From: Fidelibacterota bacterium
GTDB taxonomy: Bacteria; Fidelibacterota; Marinisomatia; Marinisomatales; TCS55
NCBI GenBank assembly: GCA_016845785.1
Contig: JAERSH010000048.1
Span: forward strand, 31,662 to 95,661
Direction of reading: 5' to 3'
Length of the DNA stretch: 64,000 nt
Both the position numbers and the translations under genes were made by a program. A model generated the notes under the pieces. It made no database searches. It saw nothing but the letters and a program-made list of their open reading frames with translations, and had not been told where the DNA came from. This document shows positions 47,517-56,279 of the stretch, piece by piece (position 1 is the stretch's first letter; each line of letters starts with the position of its first letter).

Positions 47517-50483
47517 CTAATCAATCTGAATTTCATCTATAAAGATCCAAGATGGTCGGCCTGCGCCTGAATGCCAATCGGGACAAGTGCCTCTATTGTC
47601 CGCCATAATTCGAATATAACGAATCTTCTGATCCATGGATATTTTAAAATCGTGAATCACTGAATCATCCGTTCGTAATGGCACTTGATGGGATATTGTG
47701 CCTAAATCCGAATAGTTCTTTCCATCCTGAGAACCTTGAAAAGTCACAGATTGAGGGAGCCAAATCCAACTACCAGTATTTTGGAGAAAGGTGGTCGTAA
47801 TTGAATCCACCTGTCTGATTTGACCTAAATCAACGACGGCATCAAAATCATCTTTTTCCCATCCTTGCCATGCACCCCAAGAATGTTTTTGTCCGCGGAT
47901 CGTATCAAATAATCCCAAGTTGCCGCCGGCTGTATATTGCGGATTATAGGGAGTATTATAACGAATAGTCGCTTTATAAGGGATTTTGGTAAAGGTCAAT
48001 GACTCTACTTGACTCATTACACCCTCTGTACTGATGGCGATGGCATTTACATCTGCCGATTCGTTTAGCATTATTGGATTTGTGTATGGTGTTGACTGCT
48101 CATTGGGGACACTGCCATCCAGCGTATAGTGAATTTGATTTTCATTTATGGTTGACATGGATATTGCTAAGGAATCGATAAATGCACGTTTATCCGAAGA
48201 AATGACCGGATTTTGGGTGAGTGATCGTTCTACCGATGAATTGGGCCTATCAGATTGATTGGTTCCCCAATTTCTATTGGGTTGATCACCCATACTAAAT
48301 TCGATCGATCCCCCTGAAGTGATTTGATTGTGGGTAATGAATGACTTGTTGTATTGACTGCCATTCAATGTGGCCGATTGAATATATCGATTTTGTGATG
48401 AGGGTGCATCAGCGCGAACAATAAAATCATTTCCATTTTCCTGATGAATAATTACTTCTTCAAATATGGGTGTGCCTATTGCATAGGTGGATTGTCCGGG
48501 TGTGACGGGGTAGAAGCCCATGGCAGAGAATACATACCATGCGGACATTTGACCGCAATCTTCATTACCGCATAATCCAACCCGATTGGGAAGATACATT
48601 TCATCCATAATTTGACGCGTACGATTTTGGGTTTTCCATGGCTGTCCTACATAATTATATAGGTAAGCAAAGTTATGGCTCGGTTCATTTCCATGGGCAT
48701 ATTGACCGATGAGTCCGGTAATATCCGGTGCTTCCCTTCCCGGGAGAGAAGAACCCGTAGAAAACAATTCATCTAATTTTTCAGTAAAATCTTGTTCGCC
48801 GCCCATAAGATTCATCATGCCATCAATATCATGGGGAATGAAAAATGAATATTGCCAACTATTGGCCTCTGTATATGCCGTGGTCACTTCTTTTGGATTA
48901 AATGGCGTAATCCATTGGCTGAATTTTCGTCCCTGCATAAATCCCACATCCGGGTTGTATACATTGATATAATTTTTACTTCGTTGATAAAATGTATTGG
49001 CAATTTCATTTTGATTCAAAGAATCGGCCAGGACAGCAATACACCAATCATCATAAGCATATTCTAAAGTAATGGACACGGATTCGTTCTGTTTTTCAAA
49101 TGGGATATACCCTTGAGAACGATAACTATCCAATCCTTCATGGTCGCCCATGGCACTTTCTACCATGGCTTTAAGGGCATAATCCACATCAAAATTTCGA
49201 AGCCCTTTCACGTATGCGTCCGTAATGACAGGGATGGCATGGTACCCAATCATTGTGCCAGTTTCATTCCCGGCCAATTCCCAAACAGGGAGGAGGTCTC
49301 CTTCTTTTTCTTTGGTGATGAGTGTCCGCACTAAATCTTGCGCCAAGTTGGGTTTAAGAATTGTGAATAGGGGGTGGGTGGCCCGAAATGTATCCCACAG
49401 TGAAAAGACCGTATACATGTTATCGCCGGGCTCATTGGTATGAATCTCTAGATCCGCACCTCGGTATCGTCCATCCACATCGGAGAAAATGTTTGGTGCA
49501 ATAAAGGCATGATAAATGGCCGTATAAAAATTGATTTTTTCTGATTCAGTTCCACCTTTTACCGTAACCAATGAAAGCTCTTTTTCCCATCTATCTGATG
49601 CTTGATTTCTTATGGTATCAAAATTCCAGCCGGGGGATTCTTCATCCAGATTTTGTCGCGCCCCATTTTCATCCACAGGTGATATTGCTACTTTCAATAC
49701 AATAGATTCATCAGCTTCAGTATCGAAAGTGAATACCCCTTTCACATTTGTTCCATTCAACATTTTTTGATCTGTGAATTGATCATCCAATGCCAGTTGT
49801 GCAGATTTAAAGGGTTTAGAAAATTGCGCCACAAAATAGACATATTGATCTGCCGCCCATCCTTTGGATCGGCGAAATCCAACAATTTCACTATCGCCCG
49901 TAATCTTTAAATAAGAGTCGGTGACCATATCTCCGAGGCCATGTTTCAAATCAAAAAGGATATGTGCATTATCTGACTGTGGAAAGGTATATCGATGCAT
50001 CCCCGTTCGGGTGGTTGCGGTCAATTCGGCGCGAATATTATGGTCCTCTAATGTGACGGCATAGTAACCCGGTTCGGCGGATTCTGAATCATGGCTGAAA
50101 GTAGAGCGATATCCAGTGGAAGGTTCCGCTTCATCACCGGGATTGATCTGAATTTCACCAACAGTGGGCATGACCAAAATGTCGCCATAATCAATGGCAC
50201 CGGTCCCGCTCAAGTGGGTATGGCTAAATCCAAGAATGGATGTATTATCCGAATGGTATCCGGAGCAGTTTGCCCAACCTCGATCTCGCGTATCCGGACT
50301 AAGCTGCACCATCCCAAATGGTAGGGTCGCCCCCGGAAATGTGTGGCCTGTTCCGGCAGTCCCAATGAATGGATCCACATAATCCGTGAGTCGTTTGGAT
50401 TCATGCTCACAGGCACTAAAGGTGAAAATAAAAATAGATAACGCACATGTTTTGAGCGTATGAATAGTTGGGTAATGGGTCAT
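47517..50483 (-). CDS. GH92 alpha-mannosidase with Fn3-like and discoidin-like C-terminal modules
   Basis: 988 residues, lipoprotein signal with Cys25 (TFSAC). GH92 catalytic region about 33-740: 'YVDPFIGTAGTGHTFPGAT', 'WELAGNETGTMIGYH', 'YTEANSWQYSFF' and 'GNEDCGQMSAWYV'. Then a chitobiase C-terminal/Fn3-associated domain (about 750-825, 'HYTLDGSVP') and a discoidin-like module (about 830-988, 'CPDWHSGAGRPSW'). The last two are the same pair that end the GH20 protein at 7917-10175. It probably acts on other linkages than the first GH92. A CRP-like site lies about 106 bases before its start. Confidence 0.95.
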   Translation of the reverse strand: MTHYPTIHTLKTCALSIFIFTFSACEHESKRLTDYVDPFIGTAGTGHTFPGATLPFGMVQLSPDTRDRGWANCSGYHSDNTSILGFSHTHLSGTGAIDYGDILVMPTVGEIQINPGDEAEPSTGYRSTFSHDSESAEPGYYAVTLEDHNIRAELTATTRTGMHRYTFPQSDNAHILFDLKHGLGDMVTDSYLKITGDSEIVGFRRSKGWAADQYVYFVAQFSKPFKSAQLALDDQFTDQKMLNGTNVKGVFTFDTEADESIVLKVAISPVDENGARQNLDEESPGWNFDTIRNQASDRWEKELSLVTVKGGTESEKINFYTAIYHAFIAPNIFSDVDGRYRGADLEIHTNEPGDNMYTVFSLWDTFRATHPLFTILKPNLAQDLVRTLITKEKEGDLLPVWELAGNETGTMIGYHAIPVITDAYVKGLRNFDVDYALKAMVESAMGDHEGLDSYRSQGYIPFEKQNESVSITLEYAYDDWCIAVLADSLNQNEIANTFYQRSKNYINVYNPDVGFMQGRKFSQWITPFNPKEVTTAYTEANSWQYSFFIPHDIDGMMNLMGGEQDFTEKLDELFSTGSSLPGREAPDITGLIGQYAHGNEPSHNFAYLYNYVGQPWKTQNRTRQIMDEMYLPNRVGLCGNEDCGQMSAWYVFSAMGFYPVTPGQSTYAIGTPIFEEVIIHQENGNDFIVRADAPSSQNRYIQSATLNGSQYNKSFITHNQITSGGSIEFSMGDQPNRNWGTNQSDRPNSSVERSLTQNPVISSDKRAFIDSLAISMSTINENQIHYTLDGSVPNEQSTPYTNPIMLNESADVNAIAISTEGVMSQVESLTFTKIPYKATIRYNTPYNPQYTAGGNLGLFDTIRGQKHSWGAWQGWEKDDFDAVVDLGQIRQVDSITTTFLQNTGSWIWLPQSVTFQGSQDGKNYSDLGTISHQVPLRTDDSVIHDFKISMDQKIRYIRIMADNRGTCPDWHSGAGRPSWIFIDEIQID

Positions 50484-50588
50484 GTTACAATAGGTTAATG
50501 TTGGTTGAAATGGATAATAATGATGTCTAAAAACTACACCGTGTCATTCGTTGGGGGAAATAAAATATCTTCTGAATTAAAACAAAAA

Positions 50589-50604
50589 TGTGATCGGTTT
50601 CACA
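50589..50604. promoter_or_regulatory. CRP-like binding site
   Basis: TGTGATCGGTTTCACA is a perfect TGTGA-N6-TCACA palindrome, the consensus core of CRP/FNR-family sites. It lies in the 189-base gap between the divergent GH92 and the propeller protein. Beyond it the gap holds A/T-rich sequence and a run of ten T just before the propeller start. Binding by a cAMP- or redox-responsive regulator is inferred. Confidence 0.55.
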
Positions 50605-50672
50605 TCTGTCGAAGATATTTAAAAAAATACCCGCTTTCTCCGTAAATTCCAGCTCACCCCGCACTTTTTTTT

Positions 50673-53447
50673 TTGGAGAAAACATTAAAAAACTTTGATT
50701 GGAAAGGGATAACCTTTCTCGCAATTTTTGCCGGACTATTTTTTGTAGGCGGCAATCTATCAACACCTAACAACACGGGAATTGCCGATCCCCAATTGGC
50801 AGAAGGGGGAGAAGAGGGCGGCCCCATTAACCGTTTGGCATTTGAACTCATGCGGTTAAAGAGTCCTCGAACCAATTCAATCCCGGAAGGCATTAAACAA
50901 CGGTCATTAGATTTTGCCAAAACTTTGCCGGGCGGTCGGAATTTGCCGACGCGTATGGAACGGTCCAACAGTAATCGTAATTCACTTACGTGGTCAAATC
51001 GTGGCCCCTTTAATGTGGGCGGCCGAACCCGCGGAGTTGTATTTGATAAAAATGATGTGAATACCATTATAGCCGGCGGTGTTTCCGGTGGTATTTGGCG
51101 TTCTACCGATGGGGGACAATCTTGGGCAAAAATGACCAAATCAGACCAACTCCATAGCGTGTCATCCATTGTGCAAGACCCCAGAGACGGGAAGTCCAAT
51201 ATTTGGTATGCTACCACGGGGGAATTATCCGGGAATTCAGCCGGTGCAAGAGGTGCACCTTTTAGAGGCGATGGTATTTATAAATCTACTGATAATGGAT
51301 TGAATTGGAGTTTGATTCCATCCACTTCATCGAATACTCCCCAATCATTTGACAATAATTTAAATTACTCTTGGCGGATCAAAGTGCATCCAACAACAGG
51401 CCATATTTTTACCGCTTCCTTTGGATCCATTTATCGGAGTAAAGATGATGGCGATACTTGGGAAGTGATTTTGGGCCAAGGATCAGATCGGTATAGTGAT
51501 TTGGCAATGACGAGTACGGGGTTGATGATTGCCGTCTTAGGTAATGAGGAAACAGATGGACCCATTTTACGCTCAACGGACGGTGAAACTTGGAGATCTA
51601 TCGCACCCACCAATTTCCCATCTCAGTTCTATCGAATGGTACCGGATATTTCCGAATCGAATGATTCCATCGCATACTTTGTGGGTAATGATGCAAACGG
51701 CCATTTTTTATGGCAATATAAATTTCTCTCTGGTGATGGTTCAGATACAGGCGGTCAATGGACAGAGTTGAGCAGTAATCTTCCCAGTGATTTTAACTCA
51801 CAAGGTGGGTACGACCTTTATGTGCGAATTAGTCCCTACAATGAAAAGTTAGTTTATTTGGGCGGGACCAATCTCTATTATTCTCCCAATGGATGGACGT
51901 CTACAGCCGATCGATTAAAGATTGGTGGTTATGGTTGGGGAGACCATCATCCGGATCAGCATGATGTGATATTCTTTCCTGATGATTCATTGAAAGTGCT
52001 ATCAGCCAGTGATGGGGGCCTCCACACCATGGAAGCGCCCACACAAAGTGGTCGGCGATGGAACTCCTTGAATAATGGATATACCACAACACAGTTTTAT
52101 ACCATTGCCATTGATCCATCGGGCACCTATCCTGATCTCATTATGGGTGGTACACAGGATAATGGCACATGGGAATCTCTGGTGTTGAGCGGAACAAACC
52201 CTTGGGCTGAAGTCTTTGGAGGCGATGGTGCTTATTGTTCTGTAATCAATCAAGGCAAAGCCTATGTGGTGTCATCTCAAAGAGGATATACCCTCATGAT
52301 GGATTGGTCCAATCCATTTGGATGGTCTTATGGCAATGGTCAGGGAAAGTATAATAATTATTCTTGGGCCTATTTAATGCCACCGGATTTTGATAGAGAA
52401 AATGAAGCCCTATTTATTAGTCCGCTATACTCGGATCCATTAAACGATCATATTTTGTATTATGCCGGGGGTAAGTACATTTATCGAAATAATGATGTGT
52501 ACCTGAATACAGAAAATTATGAGCAACCCGGTGGCGGCGGTAGTTATGAAAGTAAGCAATGGGAAAAGCTGCAAAAGACGTCAGCAATAGGGAGCATATC
52601 TGCTTTTGGCGGTAGCATGAATAATCCGCCACATCGTCTGTATTATGGTTCATCTTCAGGATATGTTTATCGGTTGGATAATGCCCATGAGAGTGATAAA
52701 GCTGTAGAGATTAAAAATAATATTAGTACTGCAGGGTATGTGAGTGGTATTTCGGTTGATCCTTATAATGGAGATAAGGTCATGGTATCCTACTCAAATT
52801 ATGAAGTGAAAAGTATTTACTATTCAGAAAATGGTGGTGACTCATGGACGGATGTGAGTGGTAATTTAGAAGAAAAAGTCAGTGGTTATGGTTCGGGTCC
52901 TTCCGTTCGGGATGTATATATTTATCCGGTGAAAGGTGGATATAAATATTTTGCCGCAACCAGTACTGGCCTTTACGCCACGGATCAATTGGATGGCACA
53001 AGTACCGTATGGGTGCAAGAAGGTGCATCCACCATTGGTAATGTAGTTGTGGATATGATCGCCGGTCGTCCTGCGGATGGATATGTGGCCATCGCCACCC
53101 ATGGCAACGGAATGTATTCTGCGAATTTTGGTGGCAGCGTTTTGGCTGTAGATGAACCGGATCTTCCCCTTTCATTTGAGTTGGCGGAGAACTATCCGAA
53201 TCCATTTAATCCTTCCACTCAAATTCCATTTAGAATGGATAGAGCTGGAATTGTATCATTGAAAGTATTTGATATCGCGGGACGTGAAGTGGCGACCCTT
53301 TTCCATGGAGAAAAATCCGCAGGCGCACATCACATCACATGGAATGGAAAAGATGGTTTTGGGAATCAAATGCCATCAGGCATGTATATCTATCGGATTG
53401 AATCCAATGGAATGGTGCAATCCAAAAAGATGCAATTGATTAAGTAA
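50673..53447 (+). CDS. Secreted BNR/sortilin-like propeller protein with type IX-like sorting tail
   Basis: 924 residues. The only usable start is a TTG at 50673; a hydrophobic signal ('GITFLAIFAGLFFVGG') follows. The body has many Asp-box-like repeats ('RSTDGGQSW', 'KSTDNGLNW', 'RSKDDGDTW', 'SENGGDSW') typical of VPS10/glycosyl-hydrolase-type propellers but no FRIP sialidase motif. Residues about 835-924 form a sorting domain with 'ENYPNPFNPSTQI' and 'GMYIYRIESNG', as in type IX-secreted proteins of the FCB group. Function is unknown; a surface adhesin or scaffold is possible. Confidence 0.8.
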   Translation: MEKTLKNFDWKGITFLAIFAGLFFVGGNLSTPNNTGIADPQLAEGGEEGGPINRLAFELMRLKSPRTNSIPEGIKQRSLDFAKTLPGGRNLPTRMERSNSNRNSLTWSNRGPFNVGGRTRGVVFDKNDVNTIIAGGVSGGIWRSTDGGQSWAKMTKSDQLHSVSSIVQDPRDGKSNIWYATTGELSGNSAGARGAPFRGDGIYKSTDNGLNWSLIPSTSSNTPQSFDNNLNYSWRIKVHPTTGHIFTASFGSIYRSKDDGDTWEVILGQGSDRYSDLAMTSTGLMIAVLGNEETDGPILRSTDGETWRSIAPTNFPSQFYRMVPDISESNDSIAYFVGNDANGHFLWQYKFLSGDGSDTGGQWTELSSNLPSDFNSQGGYDLYVRISPYNEKLVYLGGTNLYYSPNGWTSTADRLKIGGYGWGDHHPDQHDVIFFPDDSLKVLSASDGGLHTMEAPTQSGRRWNSLNNGYTTTQFYTIAIDPSGTYPDLIMGGTQDNGTWESLVLSGTNPWAEVFGGDGAYCSVINQGKAYVVSSQRGYTLMMDWSNPFGWSYGNGQGKYNNYSWAYLMPPDFDRENEALFISPLYSDPLNDHILYYAGGKYIYRNNDVYLNTENYEQPGGGGSYESKQWEKLQKTSAIGSISAFGGSMNNPPHRLYYGSSSGYVYRLDNAHESDKAVEIKNNISTAGYVSGISVDPYNGDKVMVSYSNYEVKSIYYSENGGDSWTDVSGNLEEKVSGYGSGPSVRDVYIYPVKGGYKYFAATSTGLYATDQLDGTSTVWVQEGASTIGNVVVDMIAGRPADGYVAIATHGNGMYSANFGGSVLAVDEPDLPLSFELAENYPNPFNPSTQIPFRMDRAGIVSLKVFDIAGREVATLFHGEKSAGAHHITWNGKDGFGNQMPSGMYIYRIESNGMVQSKKMQLIK

Positions 53448-53493
53448 TAGAATAGGAAAGAGGATGTAGGTCCTCTCCATAAATTTTATAAAT

Positions 53494-53522
53494 AGCCCCT
53501 GAGGAAACTTGGGGGCTTTTTT
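53494..53522 (+). terminator. Rho-independent terminator after propeller gene
   Basis: AGCCCC and GGGGGCT form a G/C stem with a short A-rich loop, followed by six T. It sits 47 bases after the propeller stop codon. Confidence 0.8.
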
Positions 53523-53548
53523 GTAGGGAATTTCAAGTTGGATCGTCA

Positions 53549-53579
53549 AGTTTACCAATCCTTAAAGGATTAGTAAACT
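53549..53579. repeat. 31-base near-perfect palindrome between convergent genes
   Basis: A 15-base arm (AGTTTACCAATCCTT), one central base, then the complementary arm with a single mismatch. It lies immediately before the end of the SDR gene on the minus strand. It may serve as a minus-strand terminator hairpin or a transcript-end stabiliser; there is no long T run. Confidence 0.5.
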
Positions 53580-53587
53580 ATTATCGA

Positions 53588-54328
53588 TTAAGAGCGAAGA
53601 TAGGATGCGCCGTTCACATCCACGATGGATCCTGTGAGAAAGTCATTTCCATCCGACGCGAGCCATAAGGCAGTGCGGGCCACTTCTTCCGGTTTGGCCA
53701 CACGATTCAAGGGGCTTTGGGCTTTGATTTCATCATTCACGATATCTGCCACACGATCCGTTTCTACAAACCCCGGTGCAATGGTATAAACAAAAATATT
53801 GTCTTTGGCTAAAGCTTGAGCCATGGATTGCCCCAAGGCATTGAGTCCCGCTTTGCTGGCGCCGTAAGCCGGCGCTTTCGGTTCTCCTCTAAAGGCACCC
53901 CTAGATGAGATATTTACAAATTTGCCGCCACCATTTTTTTGCATCACCTTTGCCGCACAAAACATGAGATGGGCCGGGCCAACAAGGTTGGCATGAATTG
54001 TTCGATCCCAAATGCCTTGCCATTGATCAAAATTTAGGGTGTCAAAATCAAATTGCTCTACCACGGCTGCGTTATTCACCACAACATCAATCACATTTAA
54101 ATCATTGATCATCGATTCAATAGCATTGGGATCAGTGAGATCCGCTTGAATCGTAGCATGGCCTTCGCCTGAAAGAGAAGCCAGCGTATCCTCTGCCCCG
54201 GATCGATTACTGTTGTAATGGACAAAAACATTTCCATTTGCATTGGCGAATGCTTGGGCAATGGCTCTGCCTATGCCGCCGGAAGCGCCGGTGACTAGAA
54301 TCGTTTTATTTGTGAAATCAATCGTCAT
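53588..54328 (-). CDS. SDR-family oxidoreductase (3-oxoacyl-ACP reductase-like)
   Basis: 246 residues. 'TGASGGIG' near residue 12, 'NNAAV', catalytic 'YGASK', and C-terminal 'GSIVDVNGASYLRS'. An N-R pair after beta strand 2 ('HYNSNRSG') indicates NADPH use. The pattern is that of FabG-like reductases but a specific substrate is not readable. It overlaps the small membrane gene upstream by 11 bases, so it belongs to a minus-strand cluster of envelope-related genes. Confidence 0.8.
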   Translation of the reverse strand: MTIDFTNKTILVTGASGGIGRAIAQAFANANGNVFVHYNSNRSGAEDTLASLSGEGHATIQADLTDPNAIESMINDLNVIDVVVNNAAVVEQFDFDTLNFDQWQGIWDRTIHANLVGPAHLMFCAAKVMQKNGGGKFVNISSRGAFRGEPKAPAYGASKAGLNALGQSMAQALAKDNIFVYTIAPGFVETDRVADIVNDEIKAQSPLNRVAKPEEVARTALWLASDGNDFLTGSIVDVNGASYLRS

Positions 54329-54584
54329 GGGATAGTGATTTGAAATATTGAACCAGTGCCACTACCTCAATTCCCATCCCCAAAAGAAGGGAGACTATGG
54401 CTGTGGGTTTTAAGAAATTAATATGTGTCCATATAAAGATGGCGTATAAAAGTATGCCGCCGCCAATACAGTATTTTCCAATACGGTGAAATGGACTGGA
54501 TGCTTCCATCCGTTTGATACTCTTTGGATATTCTTTTTCTACCCAATCATCTAATTCTTTCTTTTCTTCCGGCGTCATTCTCAT
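54318..54584 (-). CDS. Small membrane protein, unknown
   Basis: 88 residues. A charged N-terminus ('PEEKKELDDWVEKEYPKSI') is followed by two hydrophobic segments (about 38-52 and 57-75). No family recognised. Its start codon overlaps the stop of the thioredoxin-like gene (ATGA), and its end overlaps the SDR, so it is translated within a coupled unit. Confidence 0.65.
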   Translation of the reverse strand: MRMTPEEKKELDDWVEKEYPKSIKRMEASSPFHRIGKYCIGGGILLYAIFIWTHINFLKPTAIVSLLLGMGIEVVALVQYFKSLSHDD

Positions 54585-55081
54585 GATGTAGACTTTATTA
54601 CCTTTTCCATGTGATCTTCAAACGATCCTTTCGGTTTTTCGATAATGCGGCCAATTTCTTTTCCATGTCGATAAAAAATAAATGTGGGTGTATTGGTGAT
54701 TCCAAAATCCGAATAATCTTTAAAATAGCCTGTTTTCTTTTTGGTGAGTCCCACGATAGTAATTTGAGATTCACCCAGATTTAATTCATCCATGATTTTA
54801 TAGAATCGAGGCACTTCCCGCTTGCTGTCGTGACACCATGTGCCCATGAAAATTCGAATCGTAATATCACTTAAATCATAAGAAGTCAGTGTTTTTACAT
54901 TCGGTGAATAGGCATGATAATTTTTTTTAAACCACGGATGGGCCTCATGAGTCATGAGTAAATTTTTATTCAATTGACCATAATGGTAATGGTCTTTAAA
55001 AATGAGTTTAGGGGAAGGTTTTGGTGCAGCGCATCCTGAAAAATAAATGCAGAAAACCGCAATAAAAGTGAATCTATTCAT
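54581..55081 (-). CDS. Thioredoxin-like lipoprotein with a single active-site Cys
   Basis: 166 residues from the ATG at 55081, which starts a lipoprotein signal ('IYFSGC'). A thioredoxin-like fold follows with 'IFMGTWCHDSKREVPRFY' and the cis-Pro loop 'TNTPTFIFYRHGKE'. The active site reads W-C-H-D-S: the second Cys of CXXC is replaced by Ser, so it is expected to act as a monothiol reductase/isomerase or a binding protein. It lies in a cluster of envelope genes; an upstream in-frame start at 55111 is less likely. Confidence 0.75.
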   Translation of the reverse strand: MNRFTFIAVFCIYFSGCAAPKPSPKLIFKDHYHYGQLNKNLLMTHEAHPWFKKNYHAYSPNVKTLTSYDLSDITIRIFMGTWCHDSKREVPRFYKIMDELNLGESQITIVGLTKKKTGYFKDYSDFGITNTPTFIFYRHGKEIGRIIEKPKGSFEDHMEKVIKSTS

Positions 55082-55304
55082 TATTCTTTTTTCGCCAACT
55101 ACGCCATCCAAAGATATTCAGAAAGACCAATACAATAGAGAGAAATGCCACTGAATTGGATTGAATCAAAAGGGCATAAATGAACATGATGGAATTGCCA
55201 AAGAGCCATACGATCCACGAATAGATGTACTGTTTTGCATTTAAATAATATCCGGTAAGCAGGAGGGCGGTAGCCACCCATCCAAGCCATTCAATGGTTT
55301 CCAT
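55074..55304 (-). CDS. Small three-helix membrane protein, PnuC/SemiSWEET-like pattern
   Basis: 76 residues with three hydrophobic helices. 'WLGWVATALLLTGYYLNAKQ' and 'SWIVWLFGNSIMFIYALLI' recall small proteins related to PnuC or SWEET halves, but no transported substrate can be claimed. It overlaps the thioredoxin-like gene by 8 bases. Confidence 0.65.
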   Translation of the reverse strand: METIEWLGWVATALLLTGYYLNAKQYIYSWIVWLFGNSIMFIYALLIQSNSVAFLSIVLVFLNIFGWRSWRKKNNE

Positions 55305-55316
55305 ATAATCCTGTGG

Positions 55317-56156
55317 TTAATCGCTAAATTTAGATCCGACGGGAGATCGATATTTTTGAAAGGGAATTTTCAATAAAGTGGGAATATGCCATTTTTCTTT
55401 TTCTTTCATATGGGTATCCAGACCATAAGTGAGCTCATCCATACTGTTTACATTGATGGCCGTCTTGAATAGGTGATCCCAAATGGAAAATATATTGCCG
55501 TAATTCCGATCGGTGTGGGGGAGTGTAAAATGATGGTGGACTTTATGAAAATGGGGCGTCACAAATATGGGCGAAAATATTTTCTCAATCCATGGCCGAG
55601 ATTTGATATTGGCATGGGTTAAGTGGGCAAAGAAACCTGAAGTGGTTTGGTAGAGCATGACAATTCCAAATGATGCACCGGAAATAAATACAGCCAATGC
55701 TGTGAACAATAACCGCATGACACTTTCACCGGGATGGTGACGTAAACCGGAGGTAACATCAATCTCTTGATCTGTGTGATGAATCACGTGAAAACCCCAA
55801 ATCCATTTCACTTGATGCTCAATCCAATGGATGAGCCATGCACCGATGAGATCCAATATGAGTAGTCCCAAAATGACCTTTAGCCAAAGGGGTATGGCGA
55901 AAAGGTTGAGCAATCCCGTTTGATTTGCTGCGTTAAAATCAGAAGCTTTTAGTATAAGAAATGCGCCGGCCAGATTGATCAGCAAAGTGGTGAGTGTAAA
56001 AAATAGATTGAGTGCCACATGTTTTACTTTGCTGGATTTAAATCGAAAAAGAGGAATACCCCCTTCAAGGAGGAGAAAAAAGGTGAGTCCGCCGACCAGA
56101 AAAATAGTTCGATGGGCGACAGGAATGGTCTCAAAGTATTGGATGAGTGATTCCAT
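55317..56156 (-). CDS. Sterol desaturase/fatty acid hydroxylase family protein
   Basis: 279 residues from ATG 56156; an in-frame GTG at 56186 would add ten. Four or five membrane helices and the eight-His di-iron motif: 'HWIEHQ', 'HVIHH' with 'RHHPGE', and 'HKVHHH'. Enzymes of this family hydroxylate or desaturate fatty acids, carotenoids or sterols in the membrane using O2. Substrate is unknown. It heads the minus-strand cluster that ends at 53588. Confidence 0.88.
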   Translation of the reverse strand: MESLIQYFETIPVAHRTIFLVGGLTFFLLLEGGIPLFRFKSSKVKHVALNLFFTLTTLLINLAGAFLILKASDFNAANQTGLLNLFAIPLWLKVILGLLILDLIGAWLIHWIEHQVKWIWGFHVIHHTDQEIDVTSGLRHHPGESVMRLLFTALAVFISGASFGIVMLYQTTSGFFAHLTHANIKSRPWIEKIFSPIFVTPHFHKVHHHFTLPHTDRNYGNIFSIWDHLFKTAINVNSMDELTYGLDTHMKEKEKWHIPTLLKIPFQKYRSPVGSKFSD

Positions 56157-56250
56157 AGGCGGTGAATTTAATGTAGATGAGTCCACTTAATTAAAATGAA
56201 AATGTTGACCTATAGGATTCAAAATAGGGAATTTAAATTATTTGAAAAGA

Positions 56251-56279
56251 TACTAAAAGTAGTACTAAATTAAGTACTT
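56251..56279. promoter_or_regulatory. Candidate autoregulatory operator of the first toxin-antitoxin pair
   Basis: Two copies of the palindrome AGTACT (the second as AAGTACTT directly before the ATG) precede the antitoxin start. No Shine-Dalgarno is visible. Phd/YefM antitoxins bind such repeated short palindromes. Confidence 0.5.

Noticed and set aside
50673..53447. Third sialidase
   Set aside because: Asp boxes are present but there is no F/YRIP arginine motif, and Asp boxes occur in many propeller proteins.
53588..54328. Third SDR as part of the fucose pathway
   Set aside because: It lies over 34 kb away in a cluster of membrane and envelope genes, and its cofactor motif and tail resemble FabG-like reductases.
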